Source: Oscillospiraceae bacterium (GTDB lineage: Bacteria; Bacillota; Clostridia; Oscillospirales; Ruminococcaceae). Taken from it: a stretch of DNA of 64,000 nt. Positions within the stretch are counted from its first letter, which is position 1; each line of letters starts with the position of its first letter. Both the position numbers and the translations under genes were made by a program. Positions 50,401 to 56,783 of this stretch are shown here, piece after piece. Below the pieces are notes generated by a model. The model made no database searches. It had not been told where the DNA came from and saw only the letters and a program-made list of their open reading frames with translations. The DNA lies in contig JAFSEU010000006.1 in the NCBI GenBank assembly GCA_017435565.1, positions 26,614 through 90,613 of the forward strand, given 5' to 3'.

Positions 50401-50778
50401 ACATATGAAAGCAACTTCGACCTTCTTGAAGGAATTCTTTATGACAAGAACGGAAACGGTCTTGCAGTAGCTCAGTATATCTACAAGGTTGCACAGCGCG
50501 GTGACGCAAATCTCGACCACTCCAATGATGCAAAGGATGCGGCTCTTGTGGCAAAATACAGCGGACAATTGGCAAGCCTTCCTGCAGGTGCACAAGAACC
50601 TGTTCTTTCAGAAACAGACAACACACTTTCACTACAGGCGGCTGACGCAAATCTCGACGGAACTATCGACGCAAAGGATGCGGCTTTGATTGCCAAGTAT
50701 TCCGCACTTTTCTCGACATATTCTCAGGATATGAGCGATGCCGAAAAGTATTATCAAATTTGGTCTGAAATCGGTTAA
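38401..50778 (+). CDS. Giant modular secreted protein with C-terminal dockerin
   Basis: 4,125 residues. Signal peptide to about 32. Residues 120-530 hold five DxDxDG-type calcium loops (about 128, 207, 275, 344, 527), as in FG-GAP/VCBS propellers. Then an FN3-like segment (966-1072), two Ig-like domains (1100-1290), bacterial InlB-type repeats (about 1594-1731 and 3150-3810, with the pattern VTFTAxxxxGYxFxxWxV), two carbohydrate-binding-like beta-helix regions (2177-2377, 2637-2750), and a C-H-rich repeat (PTCTTQGYTTYSCECGDTY). The end is a type I dockerin: DANLDHSNDAKDAALVAKY (4034) and DANLDGTIDAKDAALIAKY (4084). AAGGAG precedes the ATG. No catalytic domain is seen. Likely a cellulosome-linked or surface-tethered adhesin or scaffold partner. 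Confidence 0.88.
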   Translation: MKKNTKRILSTALALAMAAQSVPMMNFPKAEAASNINGTFEGQDADIFSALGFDTSEIPEGYDADTVDNPYGRDKLTGNQVFEILVSDANGTKSFGKNNNNLSATDISGTPNAAGHGLVMSAVASGDFDGDGLAGEVAYVGYTEIQYNTWRDKSNLYLCVYDAKTNTFSDLKQIGTFNPAQVTTKGGTVYSRYDYAWQNLLQITAGDYDGDGIAEIAAYVADDGNCRVDIFKFQKTSQSTDTSWLDISQWSRTWSHVISNTANQIPNMVSLVSADINRDGIDDLGISSGRFSPGNSEGTLQETDKSSAVILLGDRNDMLQKSYALNLDEANLGEQVRVSLTTGDLDNDGYAELIATGQPLSDADDYLFSTNYTANTNSTVGNRERTIITYTYDSELGLVINYSGVHKTIDGDYVTETVDDTETTTWRSTNGFDDIYYSQPVMRTNAAAFNSQGSDYTYLYLDSCMYEYTEGQMTLMVSLDDASYDGQNSLNAYWGADAGNSFANALLSSVYGYEQENYVEYGASSADINGDGYDTLVTGYMFANSRKYPDDEGVLISQQAAGYMSLGSSSEGTLISANTLTANTGIIIYNTTDEAYELGSDSDYASVAMVDIDTDTVIIEYTGVHYLTYSDPEVLAILAAAPYFEDVDRVSNYDYAWQNTTSYGKTVGEGDGDIVAVDLEVGGYVSNEHEFASVKTEIETSINYTMEWEKVTTNTTEYTLSFETSQNEDAVAFFSIPTENYVYKILTPDGNGGYNETYDTISNTFTPCYQILTLDYYESIQSNYEVLPEIAGTAITSTPGDPSSYPTSTSGYNVIAQWNDDPAGVSFGNGAITQEITVTEEVEESYNMGAAWDFQFGIGIGTQSDLGQMEFDTTGGIQFSLNPTGGWSNIDITGTTFTGTVTNMPLQFQDYGYYYNWKLFAYQYSFDNGASIPVVSYVVGDVTEPPQLPDDFQQDYDRTTSSTNVLTWTYDSAFSSFLIHKYYDFPVGGGLQEILEIPIGCDPRTEVSNSTGTYAYGYNLKYDEHGKQYKEYYFEDCNLAPYTEYDYAIQVERLAKTPPLSSPSELVTVRTKASIGNPLIPISESDGTNDGKLQIYPDKNSYLTVNTTGPDGENPADYYTTVQYQWQKIENGAWTNMIGETDKTLTFANAGVDTTGEYRCLVNVLTQSDATAISAYTESISLNHSKRVSYIDETEISVQDVPGGGVYFYAQVRNAHGDSASIPSGTVNFTLRHNATGKDYQVTTKLNDRGIAEMTVDYTLPEGLYTVSAYYSGSYIFKSCVAETLFLSQRSYGLAVDTVDSVSYGEGAQVVSRIVTNINGVTYSEEETADSFYIKPATATATRAYGSFTSIEDGQSVTKGQKYVFNDDGINRYFTAEYSSTVHFLNGYALYDIDDSYISYTGDGGKYRISENTPAGNYLVVMSLTKELETLTSHAFITINKCQITVQLPYLKISEGVVPPSSYSANQWNIVSGKWAECDMENGTLKSDIASHTINVSYKNSAGTILSASDVSKLCGAYTSHGRFSNSTSNYSVKIIDGSVAVLGGTHNVELGVRSFEGKDVGTLYAIAPDYASTRNTADSSDALIQKHATGTRLVFTAVPDEGYAIYAWYINGIKQSTTSSTIAYTMLNEETTIEVQFDVKKNGLTFGAAGDENGGTITCSDENLTSGSIVIPNAYMTFTAKANEGYHFKEWRYTESGSGTSYDDTDSGLTESTFTLLMPAVSCSLYAVFERDYYTFEYIDESGSNGLTAWYSEYQPGAVVAETVYVESGAQVKGDTVITVEPKAGYLWNQDYNYVSSGSQGVADYDNGTYTFTLSEDSTVYGNTIQDEYDVTLEFAVTELSEQPCDAEIIYYIDDEISGTFVYDPENTTYTIEDVPGGSKVSAEVYYPSYYLHDGWASKASTVITPTTEKNNLAQQITSDGAVENGKAYWYTGINAQGVSTIYYFISPATGTAVCTSAGVTVFSSNTAFTIEELDCDDTLTVFLTEKDVHKVTTADIGDKGTYSFTLPEGSYRIDSEIYIHDGDDFDVLITPNTGWTVTYWNIKPTSSPEQEVKASSLRYIIPDVTEDFVLTPIFASTSYNIISWPTISEDQNFLTLSEYNSVSSVATGSSFSFKLSGSGLSLLESVHANNATFVPEENGGNYTYADVDGDRIYTIKNITANHTITVSFNKVGVTVNGTDISALKGTGWYYDATSQVLVIEKSNMTLSGTNDNNIAPNLSILLKAESLTLQNIILDSDASGTALINAEGNDTVITLMGTNNLSHNGSVLAGIAAIDGNLTLRGNGTLNLGGECAADCEIITYNDLTITGKCTVNAIGCNGYASLALIYAENLSVKGTSSLNVESDYSCNNAVNVDTFTVGSSDQSDSPSVHIDGSYYGIYVYDQLTIYCGDFAVSGVIYALRTYGSIANHGGTMELCVTNANGSIIRGYSYYTKNWDIYYPYGYLVNYIDSYGEPKSEAPRMKSDYSNNSFDRFAGTRIFGSKWKSDVCSEDDISDFRQIRIIPLSTENDLTLSVTVDGAVYSSAIDMDSTDKYGYYYIDSENNSLAFLQTDRYTNISVDTFAEDPEYVFVAKLDTQTGITLGKYSYQYDDGSLNNTDEDTSQEDTSAEDEDSSEESLTPAASYKLVEFMPDSSSKYDYTISGSYIGSKTISAANDYVSKLTLDNVTLTSLNVSEVPVWLSGDNTIAGTLDLDINDSDEVYDLELHSEDGNGTLLVSDCFYPINAENEALKFALYNIKRLELIGNNGILAQNQDIDITYTDSNGNQLPYGLGWQINMSANRASAAVQPDAHLTTGGNGYIQVTRLSSDALLNPATIEFDKSNGTDGVLGLEDAVIEVTEPIEDGTLRNFSKEAESAEEATGYVVLIDADGNQKVLASGTDYIWTESTNLSEANTLTLTSGSLSALELGSYTIRIFYYDDDIGDTDFYYSDAMLSITDATRISGSITVSPIEPKIGRGESVDFTTDFIGTEPMAYEWILSGNTSAETTITTDDGVATLTIAENEEIGSNITITVKSYADEGMTKEIGFVIASVNVIAKAENIEISCDGESPSGDGSYTLHHTNDEGILKTWTFRGKVLLDNGDTSSDNISWSLWGNKLRATTIDSATGKLTVSPNETGTNGIMKLTATFMNEDGSTFSKTIDIHLSSDVWVGVDNSDTTKGTLTLKVDSTEISDGYLPIGTTVTVKADANEGYDLKNWYVNGESVAENPEYTIDNSRNTLTFITQDGGYYAISAEFYSIGKVSVTYETNGLGNVTAASGDEPLSSNDEVLENSSVTFTAIPNAFCSVKAWYVNDVLQAGTENTLTLDDLTEDVNIRVEFEASERVITINSSQGGYVTATLNGEIVSGDVITITSIDTLILQPTVNDGYSFTGWDGDVTSTRGDACVIMPGIGDVTVTPIFTTIPNHTVTIYTNSYQNGGGSVICGALNIPMSSSDSVTVIDGKALVLTALSDTGSYLYSWTVEGAEYVEDGNTLTLENITSDVTVIAKFRRTDTYQITYPTTVDNGSVSAIYSLTVGSETLEGELSGNDAVKAGADVIFTLSPAEGYIPTVLTANGTSIEFSYDEAAMAYVGVLKTVMEDTTIDVSFDTYNTHTVIVRNEFTEMVEVPSEDTETGDGTDTGDGTEEPEYEEKAMGQMSISYVADGASTMDANAAEGTSAVIMAHSGTAIITLKSAAGYEVNVYTLREQVTKILNQAGSDADAAYTVSDEFVQVTLTGIDTSLDFTEMLSPFAATHEEAELYHTVTILQPEGGRVNVTWNSAIVEDGAKVPYGSVLIISGAADDHYKLESLTSNDVANTGSTTVIDDVTISAVFSSQHTYQAVAVVEPTCTTQGYTTYSCECGDTYIDDFTDLLPHSFTNYISDGNATAYSNGTKTAKCDHCDATDTIIDEVAVIYSDAGKTEITVDCVVGYSNEESNYDLDVSEHIIITANQSNENGSFDASLDIELTETGNAQISPYDLYWNAYNAENATHYFSVQYMFDMAEIDSMFASLSETIGAKLTYESNFDLLEGILYDKNGNGLAVAQYIYKVAQRGDANLDHSNDAKDAALVAKYSGQLASLPAGAQEPVLSETDNTLSLQAADANLDGTIDAKDAALIAKYSALFSTYSQDMSDAEKYYQIWSEIG

Positions 50779-50810
50779 ATCAATATTTACAGCTTCTGAC
50801 TGACAAAGAA

Positions 50811-50848
50811 AATGCTGCGTATCATTTCTGATACGCAGCATTTTTTAT
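50811..50848. terminator. Bidirectional terminator
   Basis: A perfect 14-bp stem AATGCTGCGTATCA/TGATACGCAGCATT (50811-50824 with 50829-50842) with T-run on the plus side. It is shared by the giant gene and the small gene at 50849. Confidence 0.88.
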
Positions 50849-51124
50849 TTACATATCCTGCAAATCGGCTGCTGTGATGTCATTTTCAAGATTGTCCCTC
50901 GCAAGATCATTATCAATTGTTGAATAAGCCTTAGAAATCGGTTTTTCCTTTGCGAAGGATTCAGTATGCCATACCTTCTGTGAAGGCGGCTGTGTTCCCG
51001 CAACAATTGGTTTTACTTGAGCTTTTCCGTGTTTTGCTTTTCCTTGAATTTCAGGAACTGACGCAGCCGAATTACGCGGTTGCGTATGAGTACGTTCAGT
51101 GCGTTTCATACCTTGTTTTGCCAT
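50849..51124 (-). CDS. Small hydrophilic protein, unknown
   Basis: 91 residues, basic N half and acidic C half, predicted largely disordered (MAKQGMKRTERTHTQPRN). GAGGTGAT lies 7-8 bp upstream of the ATG at 51124. It has no recognised family; its terminator at 50811-50848 is shared. Treat as a probable gene based on the ribosome site and its position between strong features. Confidence 0.6.
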   Translation of the reverse strand: MAKQGMKRTERTHTQPRNSAASVPEIQGKAKHGKAQVKPIVAGTQPPSQKVWHTESFAKEKPISKAYSTIDNDLARDNLENDITAADLQDM

Positions 51125-51215
51125 TTCTTATCACCTCGGATATAGTGTATGCTCATATATGGAATTTATCCATCGACAGATAGCATTAAAGCGAAACGCA
51201 TCCTCCATATCACCT

Positions 51216-51869
51216 TTAATTTGTTTTTCCTCGCAATGCACAGTCCTCCTCAATCTGTTTCTTCCATTCTTTGCCGACAGGTCTTGCCTCACGAAAAGCG
51301 CTGATGGCACAGCTCATCGTTTCGTAATTCAGTCTTGTACCTGCGCTGTCGCTCACATACTTTACAGCACGGTCTGCTCCGATGCCAAAACGCTTTGCTG
51401 TTTCTACTGCATCGATATTTGCGCCGAGGAACAAAAATTCCCATCCGTATTTTTTCTTTTGACGTTCAATCATCTTCTTGACCCTGTCAGAATCGTAAAT
51501 TCTGCTTGCATTCTCCATTCCGTCAGTTGTGATTACAAACACAGTATGCTCAGGAACATCTTCATTGCGTGCATATTTATGAATATTGCCAATGTGATGA
51601 ATCGCTCCTCCGATTGCATCGAGCAAGGCTGTGCCTCCTCTTACGGTATAGTCCTTATCTGTGAGCTTTTCAACATCTGAAAGTCTGACTCTGTCATGAA
51701 GGACCTCGCAAACATTGTCAAAAAGCACCGTCGATATGTAGCATTCGCCGCTTTCCTTTTTCTGCTTCTCAAGCATCGAATTGAATCCGCCGATTGTATC
51801 GGCTTCAAGCCCCGACATTGAACCGCTTCTGTCCAGAATGAATACGAGTTCGGTTAAATTCTTTTTCAT
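51216..51869 (-). CDS. VWA-domain protein
   Basis: 217 residues. The von Willebrand A fold has a MIDAS motif ILDRSGSMSG (Asp13, Ser15, Ser17), Thr at RGGTALLDA and Asp at TTDGMEN, so it should bind a divalent metal. No signal peptide, so cytosolic. These proteins resemble the YfbK/TerY-like class found beside stress or phage-resistance genes. Own transcript; a 90-bp gap to the small gene downstream. The partner is unknown. Confidence 0.85.
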   Translation of the reverse strand: MKKNLTELVFILDRSGSMSGLEADTIGGFNSMLEKQKKESGECYISTVLFDNVCEVLHDRVRLSDVEKLTDKDYTVRGGTALLDAIGGAIHHIGNIHKYARNEDVPEHTVFVITTDGMENASRIYDSDRVKKMIERQKKKYGWEFLFLGANIDAVETAKRFGIGADRAVKYVSDSAGTRLNYETMSCAISAFREARPVGKEWKKQIEEDCALRGKTN

Positions 51870-51968
51870 AAAAAATATCCTCCTGTAAATGTTTGTTTGG
51901 TTTGATTTACCTTACAAACATATTATAGAGGATATCAGAATCGTTTTGGTCGCTTTTGAAGCGACATT

Positions 51969-52325
51969 TTATTTTTTTAGCATTTGTGCCCATTGGCTTT
52001 CTTTAAACCCGACAAGCACAAAATCATCTGCAATCAGCAGAGGCCGTTTGACAAGCATACCGTCGGATGACAGCAATTCAATCATCTGAGCGTCACTCAT
52101 ATCGGGCAGCTTATTTTTCAGCTCCATCGACTTATACAAAAGCCCGCTTGTGTTAAAAAACTTCTTTAACGCCAAATTGCTCAATTCATACCACTTTGCC
52201 AATTCATCAGCAGTCGGATTATCGGACTTTATGTCCCGAAGCTCATATTCAATTTTGTTATCATCAAGCCATTTTTTAGCTTTCTGACATGTTGTGCATT
52301 TCGGATAGCACACAAATTTCACCAT
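51969..52325 (-). CDS. ArsC/Spx-family protein
   Basis: 118 residues. Thioredoxin-like fold with N-terminal CYPKCTTCQKAKKWL (CTTC at 10-13) and KRPLLI in the second half, typical of ArsC/Spx/YffB members. Could be a thiol reductase or an Spx-type regulator, and CxxC favours a redox role. It is the last gene of the transcript that begins with the macro-domain gene, 18 bp from its neighbour. Confidence 0.82.
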   Translation of the reverse strand: MVKFVCYPKCTTCQKAKKWLDDNKIEYELRDIKSDNPTADELAKWYELSNLALKKFFNTSGLLYKSMELKNKLPDMSDAQMIELLSSDGMLVKRPLLIADDFVLVGFKESQWAQMLKK

Positions 52326-52343
52326 AATTTACTCCTTTAAAAA

Positions 52344-52649
52344 TCATTCACAGACTTCGATTAAAAAGCTTACAGGTCTGAAACCGTCGTTGCATGATAT
52401 CATAGCCGACTTTTTGTTCTTCATCCAGCCGTCATAAATATCCTCGCCGCCGCAAGCCAGCGTCATAACAAAAGGCGAAATACTATCCCATGCACTGTCA
52501 CAAAAGCCCTGCGGTTTTTTCCAACCCTCGCATATATATTCCTGACCTTCAATCAAATCACAGGCGTGCTCTATCGGGTTTTCGTATTTTTCTATCAAAT
52601 CGTCATACCGTGCTTTTCTCATAACGGTAATCTTAATCTTTTTCATCAA
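52344..52649 (-). CDS. TIGR04076-family protein
   Basis: 101 residues, Cys-rich for its size, with the family-typical ends: KIKITVMRK at the N terminus and RPVSFLIEV at the C terminus, plus FCDSAWDSISPFV and CGGEDIYDGW. Function unknown in the family. It lies 9 bp from the macro-domain gene and 18 bp before the ArsC-like gene, so it is part of one unit. Confidence 0.72.
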   Translation of the reverse strand: MMKKIKITVMRKARYDDLIEKYENPIEHACDLIEGQEYICEGWKKPQGFCDSAWDSISPFVMTLACGGEDIYDGWMKNKKSAMISCNDGFRPVSFLIEVCE

Positions 52650-52658
52650 AGCCCTCCC

Positions 52659-53657
52659 TCAGGCGCCCAGCAGACTCTGGTCAAACGCAAAAAGCGCTTC
52701 GTTTATTTCATGTATATCGTACTTACCTTTAGAAATAAAATATTCAATAATAATATCAAATTTATTACTGTGCGAAAGTGCAAAGCCTGCTTTTTTCAAC
52801 ATATCTTCTGCCTCATCAAGCGGCAGTTCGAGCGAAATCGCAAATGCTATAACCGTGGGTTTTGAAGGCTTATAGTTGACATCGCTGCGTATTTTGGAGA
52901 ACAGCTTGCGGTCAATATTAGCCTTTTTATAGCACTGTGCATCGGTCATCCCCTTTTCATCAATCTTGCGCAAAAGCATCTGCGAAAAGCTTTCGTCAAT
53001 CTGAGCAAGATTATTTATAAGCGTCCCTGAAAAAGTCGGGCATTTATCAAGAAACACAGGAGCAGCACAACTTTCCGAACACATTTTCGGTGCTCTGCAA
53101 CTTCGTTCCAAGCGGCTTTCAACGTGAGCAAAAGCATAATTGTCATCAATATATTCGGTGATATCGGCAAACAGCTTTTCACTTATCTGATATGATGCCT
53201 TATCAAAAATAACGATATATACCGTCATTTCATTTTCAAGCAGAAAGTCTCCGATTACATCAATCGCAACCTTCAATGCCTTATCTTTCGGATAGCCGTA
53301 TACACCTGACGAAATCAACGGAAACGCAACCGATTTACACTCTTTTTCAAGAGCAAGTTTCAGCGACTCACGATAACAGCTTTTAAGAAGCTCTTTCTCG
53401 CCGCCAGTTCCGCCTTTCCATTTCGGACCTACCGTATGTATAACATAGCGGCAAGGCAGCTTATGCGCACTTGTCAGCTTTGCCATACCGATTTTGCAGC
53501 CCCCGAGCTTCATACATTCCAAGAGAAGTCCCTTTCCCGCCGCTTTGTGAATTGCACCGTCAACTCCCCCTCCTCCGAGAAGGGTCGGATTGGCTGCATT
53601 AACAATCGCATCGGTTTCCATTCTTGTTATATCCTGTCTGATAATGTGTAAAGGCAT
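52659..53657 (-). CDS. Macro-domain protein with C-terminal helical domain
   Basis: 332 residues. The N-terminal macro domain (1-170) has DAIVNAANPTLLGGGGVDGAIHKAAG, HTVGPKW and PLISSGVYGYPK, the usual ADP-ribose binding segments. A second helical domain (about 212-332) contains SFSQMLLRKIDEKGMTDAQC and a DNA-binding-like helix pattern. Macro domains hydrolyse or bind ADP-ribosyl groups. Similar C-terminal domains occur in proteins near conflict systems, but the partner is unknown. First gene of the operon. GGGGAGTGA lies upstream of the ATG. Confidence 0.85.
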   Translation of the reverse strand: MPLHIIRQDITRMETDAIVNAANPTLLGGGGVDGAIHKAAGKGLLLECMKLGGCKIGMAKLTSAHKLPCRYVIHTVGPKWKGGTGGEKELLKSCYRESLKLALEKECKSVAFPLISSGVYGYPKDKALKVAIDVIGDFLLENEMTVYIVIFDKASYQISEKLFADITEYIDDNYAFAHVESRLERSCRAPKMCSESCAAPVFLDKCPTFSGTLINNLAQIDESFSQMLLRKIDEKGMTDAQCYKKANIDRKLFSKIRSDVNYKPSKPTVIAFAISLELPLDEAEDMLKKAGFALSHSNKFDIIIEYFISKGKYDIHEINEALFAFDQSLLGA

Positions 53658-53761
53658 AATATCACTCCCCTTTTGAATTACTTTAATTATACCACATTAA
53701 GCCACCGTTTTCAACACAAAAGAGGATACGGATTCCAAAATATCTTTTCGACACTCGGATA

Positions 53762-53798
53762 CAAAAAAGCCGTCTGTGATTGTTAGTCACAAACGGCT
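53762..53798 (-). terminator. Terminator of the 53843 lipoprotein gene
   Basis: A 12-bp stem with one mismatch, AGCCGTCTGTGA/TCACAAACGGCT (53768-53779 with 53787-53798), followed on the minus strand by T6. Confidence 0.8.
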
Positions 53799-53842
53799 AT
53801 GTAATCATATTCAGTTATGTAAATCAGAATTTGTCGAATTGT

Positions 53843-54337
53843 TTATTTCAAATCATAATTCCATTCAGCATCTCCCCAATACCCTTCGTATTCAGAATCC
53901 AAACCGTCAATAACAATCCTCTTGCCTTCAACATATAATTTATGGTACTCCGAATATGTTTCTCTGCTGTCATAGTCATATTTTTCCATAAAAATTTGCG
54001 GAACACCATCTTTATCATCAAATTTCAGATTATTCCCATAGTTGATGTTGAAGGTATTCTTGTATTTGACTTCACCATTTGCTGAAGCAGTAATGACGAT
54101 CGTAAATATTCCTGATGTCGGACCATACGTCATGGTACAATCTTCAAGAATGCCGTCACCGTCAATATCCAAAGAGGATGAGTCAATCACTGTGCTGTAT
54201 GATTCAATAATATCATTGTTTTGATCAGTAGGATTAACAGTATCATTCTTTTGTTCAGGAGTATCAATAGTATTTGAACACCCAGAGAATAAAGTTATTA
54301 AAGAGCTAATAACAATAGCTACAATATATTTTTTCAT
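53843..54337 (-). CDS. Small lipoprotein, unknown
   Basis: About 164 residues. The signal peptide ends in LFSGC; the mature part has an acidic N linker and a calcium-loop-like DIDGDGILEDC (about residue 61). The frame opens seven codons earlier, but GGAAGAGG/GGAATAG and lipobox spacing choose 54337. Single gene with its own terminator. Function unknown. Confidence 0.68.
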   Translation of the reverse strand: MKKYIVAIVISSLITLFSGCSNTIDTPEQKNDTVNPTDQNNDIIESYSTVIDSSSLDIDGDGILEDCTMTYGPTSGIFTIVITASANGEVKYKNTFNINYGNNLKFDDKDGVPQIFMEKYDYDSRETYSEYHKLYVEGKRIVIDGLDSEYEGYWGDAEWNYDLK

Positions 54338-54441
54338 ATCTATTCCTCTTCCCCACAATTTCTTATTTATCGGTCTGTCCGATTTACCATATTATACAAC
54401 ACTCAATCGTCATTTTCAACCAAAATCCGACTTGACAATTT

Positions 54442-54813
54442 TTATGACAAATCCAAAGTTGTCCAGCCATTAGCATTCAATCGCTTCTGAATTGAATAGA
54501 ACTGTTCAAATTCTTTCGTGTGAAAATCATAGCCTGTAATTCTTGTTATAAAACGCTTGATTCTGCTTGTTTTCAAATCCATATACATTCGTGTATGTTT
54601 CGCAGTATATAATTCATAATACGCATATTTCCCAAAAAAGCGCTCACCTACACAACGAACCTGCAAATCATTCTTATTTGTGATATTATGAGCAGTTTCA
54701 TAACTATTGGCACAAGGCTCTAATTCGATATAAACAACACACCCTCTATCATCACGATAATAGATTTTATCTTTTGTAATATCAGTTATAGCAGAAATAT
54801 GTATTTTACACAT
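54442..54813 (-). CDS. Hypothetical protein
   Basis: About 123 residues from the ATG at 54813 (or 132 from 54840). No signal peptide or membrane segment; mixed beta-rich composition. It contains TAKHTRMYMDLKTSRIKRFIT and a C-terminal basic segment. A weak GGTGA site precedes the start. I do not recognise it, and there is no neighbour context. Confidence 0.5.
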   Translation of the reverse strand: MCKIHISAITDITKDKIYYRDDRGCVVYIELEPCANSYETAHNITNKNDLQVRCVGERFFGKYAYYELYTAKHTRMYMDLKTSRIKRFITRITGYDFHTKEFEQFYSIQKRLNANGWTTLDLS

Positions 54814-54991
54814 CAAATCACCGTCTTCGTATTGAATCAATTATAACAAAGCTATCAGGAAAAGTCAATGACGCAAGTAACGCAAATTTTTTTGAAATTA
54901 TATCAAAAGCGGCTTTTTTAATACTTCTATATCACTATCTGACTTTCAGTATTATGTTGGCACTCTTTATTCAAGACAAACGACAAAAGGT

Positions 54992-55043
54992 CGTGTTAAA
55001 AGAAAAATCGGACTCCACAAAAGTGAAGCCCGAAAACGCTTAG
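54992..55043 (-). terminator. Terminator of the peroxide-defence operon (related to 58600 copy)
   Basis: On the minus strand, hairpin CGGGCTTCAC...GTGGAGTCCG is followed by ATTTTTCTTTT. The same ~50-bp sequence recurs at 58600-58650 in the same orientation. The rest of the 54841-55160 gap is AT-rich with nothing else recognised. Confidence 0.7.
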
Positions 55044-55160
55044 CGTTTGGCCGGTGTAAAGATGAACTAAATTTAGCTCATCTTGAATTGTTGCCGTTAT
55101 TATAGCGCATTCGCTTGCTCTTATCATACATATTCGACGGATTATAAGAATTTTATGGAA

Positions 55161-56783
55161 CTAAACAATCAGATCCAGTACCTGCCGCAGATTCTTCTTG
55201 CCGAACGAAACCGTCTCCCCATTAGCCACAAGACACGGCACGCTCATAACCTGATACTGCTGTCGAAGCTTCGGGAAATGATTTACATCGTAGACCTCGG
55301 CTGTTACATGCGGATTCTCCGCTGCAATCTTCTGTACTGCCGTCACAAGCTCAGGACACATCGTACACGAAAGCGTCACGAGCACCTGTATCTCCAGAGG
55401 CTTTGTGATGCGTGCAATGTCCGCTTTGTCCTGTGCATCAATCGGCTGTCCCGGACCGGCTGCATTATAAAGTCCTAGCACAAACGACGAAAACTCATGC
55501 CCACCCGGAACACCATGGAATGCAAGCCCTGTTTCCGTGCCGTCCGCCTGACAGATGCGCACACAAGGACGGAATTCCTCAGATTCTGCATTCTCTGCAA
55601 TCTGTACGGAAAGCTTGTCAGTGCGTTCTGCCATTGCTTCCATATATTCTTTCAGCTCTTCCGAAAGCGGCTGTTCATCAAGATACAGCTTCAGCACAAG
55701 ACACCGTTCCATTTTGGAAAAGACCGAATCAAGCTGTGCACAGACTTCTGTGGAGAAAAAACCACTGCCTGACTGCGTGGATTCTTGTGTCGGTTTCTCT
55801 GCGTTGACCCGCATCGGAATTTCGGGAATGATACCCGTTTTCTTCTGCATGGCAGCGGCGTATTTTTCCAGCTCCGTTGCCGCAATTGCACCGTCACTGA
55901 CCGCTGTAACTACCTGGCGCAGATTCTTCTCACAGATGTCACCTGCGGCGTACAGACCTTCTATATCGGTTTTGCGGTTGTTGTCCGTAACAACATAACC
56001 ATATTCATTCAGCTTTACGATGTCACGAACGAGTGCAGTTTCCGGCTCATAGCCTGCAAAAACGAATACACCAAAAGTATCGCCTTCTTCTGCGTGGTGT
56101 TCCGTCACTTCACCTGTTTTGTTATTACGATAACGTATGCTTCTGAGCGCAGTATCCCCCGAAACGGATTCCACCTCGGTTTCATACAGCACGCTGATTT
56201 TCGGGTGATTTCTGGCTTCATCGGCAACAGCCTTAGCACAGGTGAAATCCTCCTCACGTACAAGAATGGTGACATGCTTTGCGTATTTGGTCAGAAACAC
56301 GCTTTCCTCCGCTGCCGCAAAGCCGCCGCCCACAACAAAGATCTCCTTGCCGGTAAAGAATTCACCGTCACAGGTCGCACAATAGGCAACGCCATGTCCA
56401 CGGAATTCAGCCTCACCCTCAAAGCCAATCATTCTCGGATGCGCACCTGTTGCGATGATGATACCGAAACACTGCAACTCGCCCTTTGTAGTATGCACTG
56501 TTTTGATATCTCCCTCGGGTACAAGGCTTGTTACCTCCGCCGACATAAATTCCGCTCCGAAGTCCTCCGCCTGTTGACGCATGGTTTCCGTCAGCTCCGC
56601 ACCACTTGCAAGGCCTACACCGGGGTAATTCACCACCTCGGATGTGATCGTTATCTGACCGCCGAATTGTTCCCTTTCAATCACAAGTACCCTGTATCTT
56701 GCTCTGGCAAGATACAGAGCAGCCGTCAGTCCCGCAGGACCGCCGCCAATAACAACAGCGTCATAGAGTTTCTCGTTACGCAT
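55161..56783 (-). CDS. TrxB/AhpF-like NADH:peroxiredoxin reductase, reversed domain order
   Basis: 540 residues. N-terminal thioredoxin-reductase fold (FAD motif GGGPAGLTAAL, residues 13-23; NAD motif near 172; redox pair Cys135-x2-Cys138 in YCATCDG), to about residue 305. Residues 355-540 form a tandem thioredoxin-like domain with CTMC (473-476), like the AhpF N-terminal domain but placed last. It should pass electrons from NADH to the AhpC encoded just upstream. The two overlap by 1 bp. Codon and base composition are GC-richer than the flanks. Confidence 0.88.
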   Translation of the reverse strand: MRNEKLYDAVVIGGGPAGLTAALYLARARYRVLVIEREQFGGQITITSEVVNYPGVGLASGAELTETMRQQAEDFGAEFMSAEVTSLVPEGDIKTVHTTKGELQCFGIIIATGAHPRMIGFEGEAEFRGHGVAYCATCDGEFFTGKEIFVVGGGFAAAEESVFLTKYAKHVTILVREEDFTCAKAVADEARNHPKISVLYETEVESVSGDTALRSIRYRNNKTGEVTEHHAEEGDTFGVFVFAGYEPETALVRDIVKLNEYGYVVTDNNRKTDIEGLYAAGDICEKNLRQVVTAVSDGAIAATELEKYAAAMQKKTGIIPEIPMRVNAEKPTQESTQSGSGFFSTEVCAQLDSVFSKMERCLVLKLYLDEQPLSEELKEYMEAMAERTDKLSVQIAENAESEEFRPCVRICQADGTETGLAFHGVPGGHEFSSFVLGLYNAAGPGQPIDAQDKADIARITKPLEIQVLVTLSCTMCPELVTAVQKIAAENPHVTAEVYDVNHFPKLRQQYQVMSVPCLVANGETVSFGKKNLRQVLDLIV

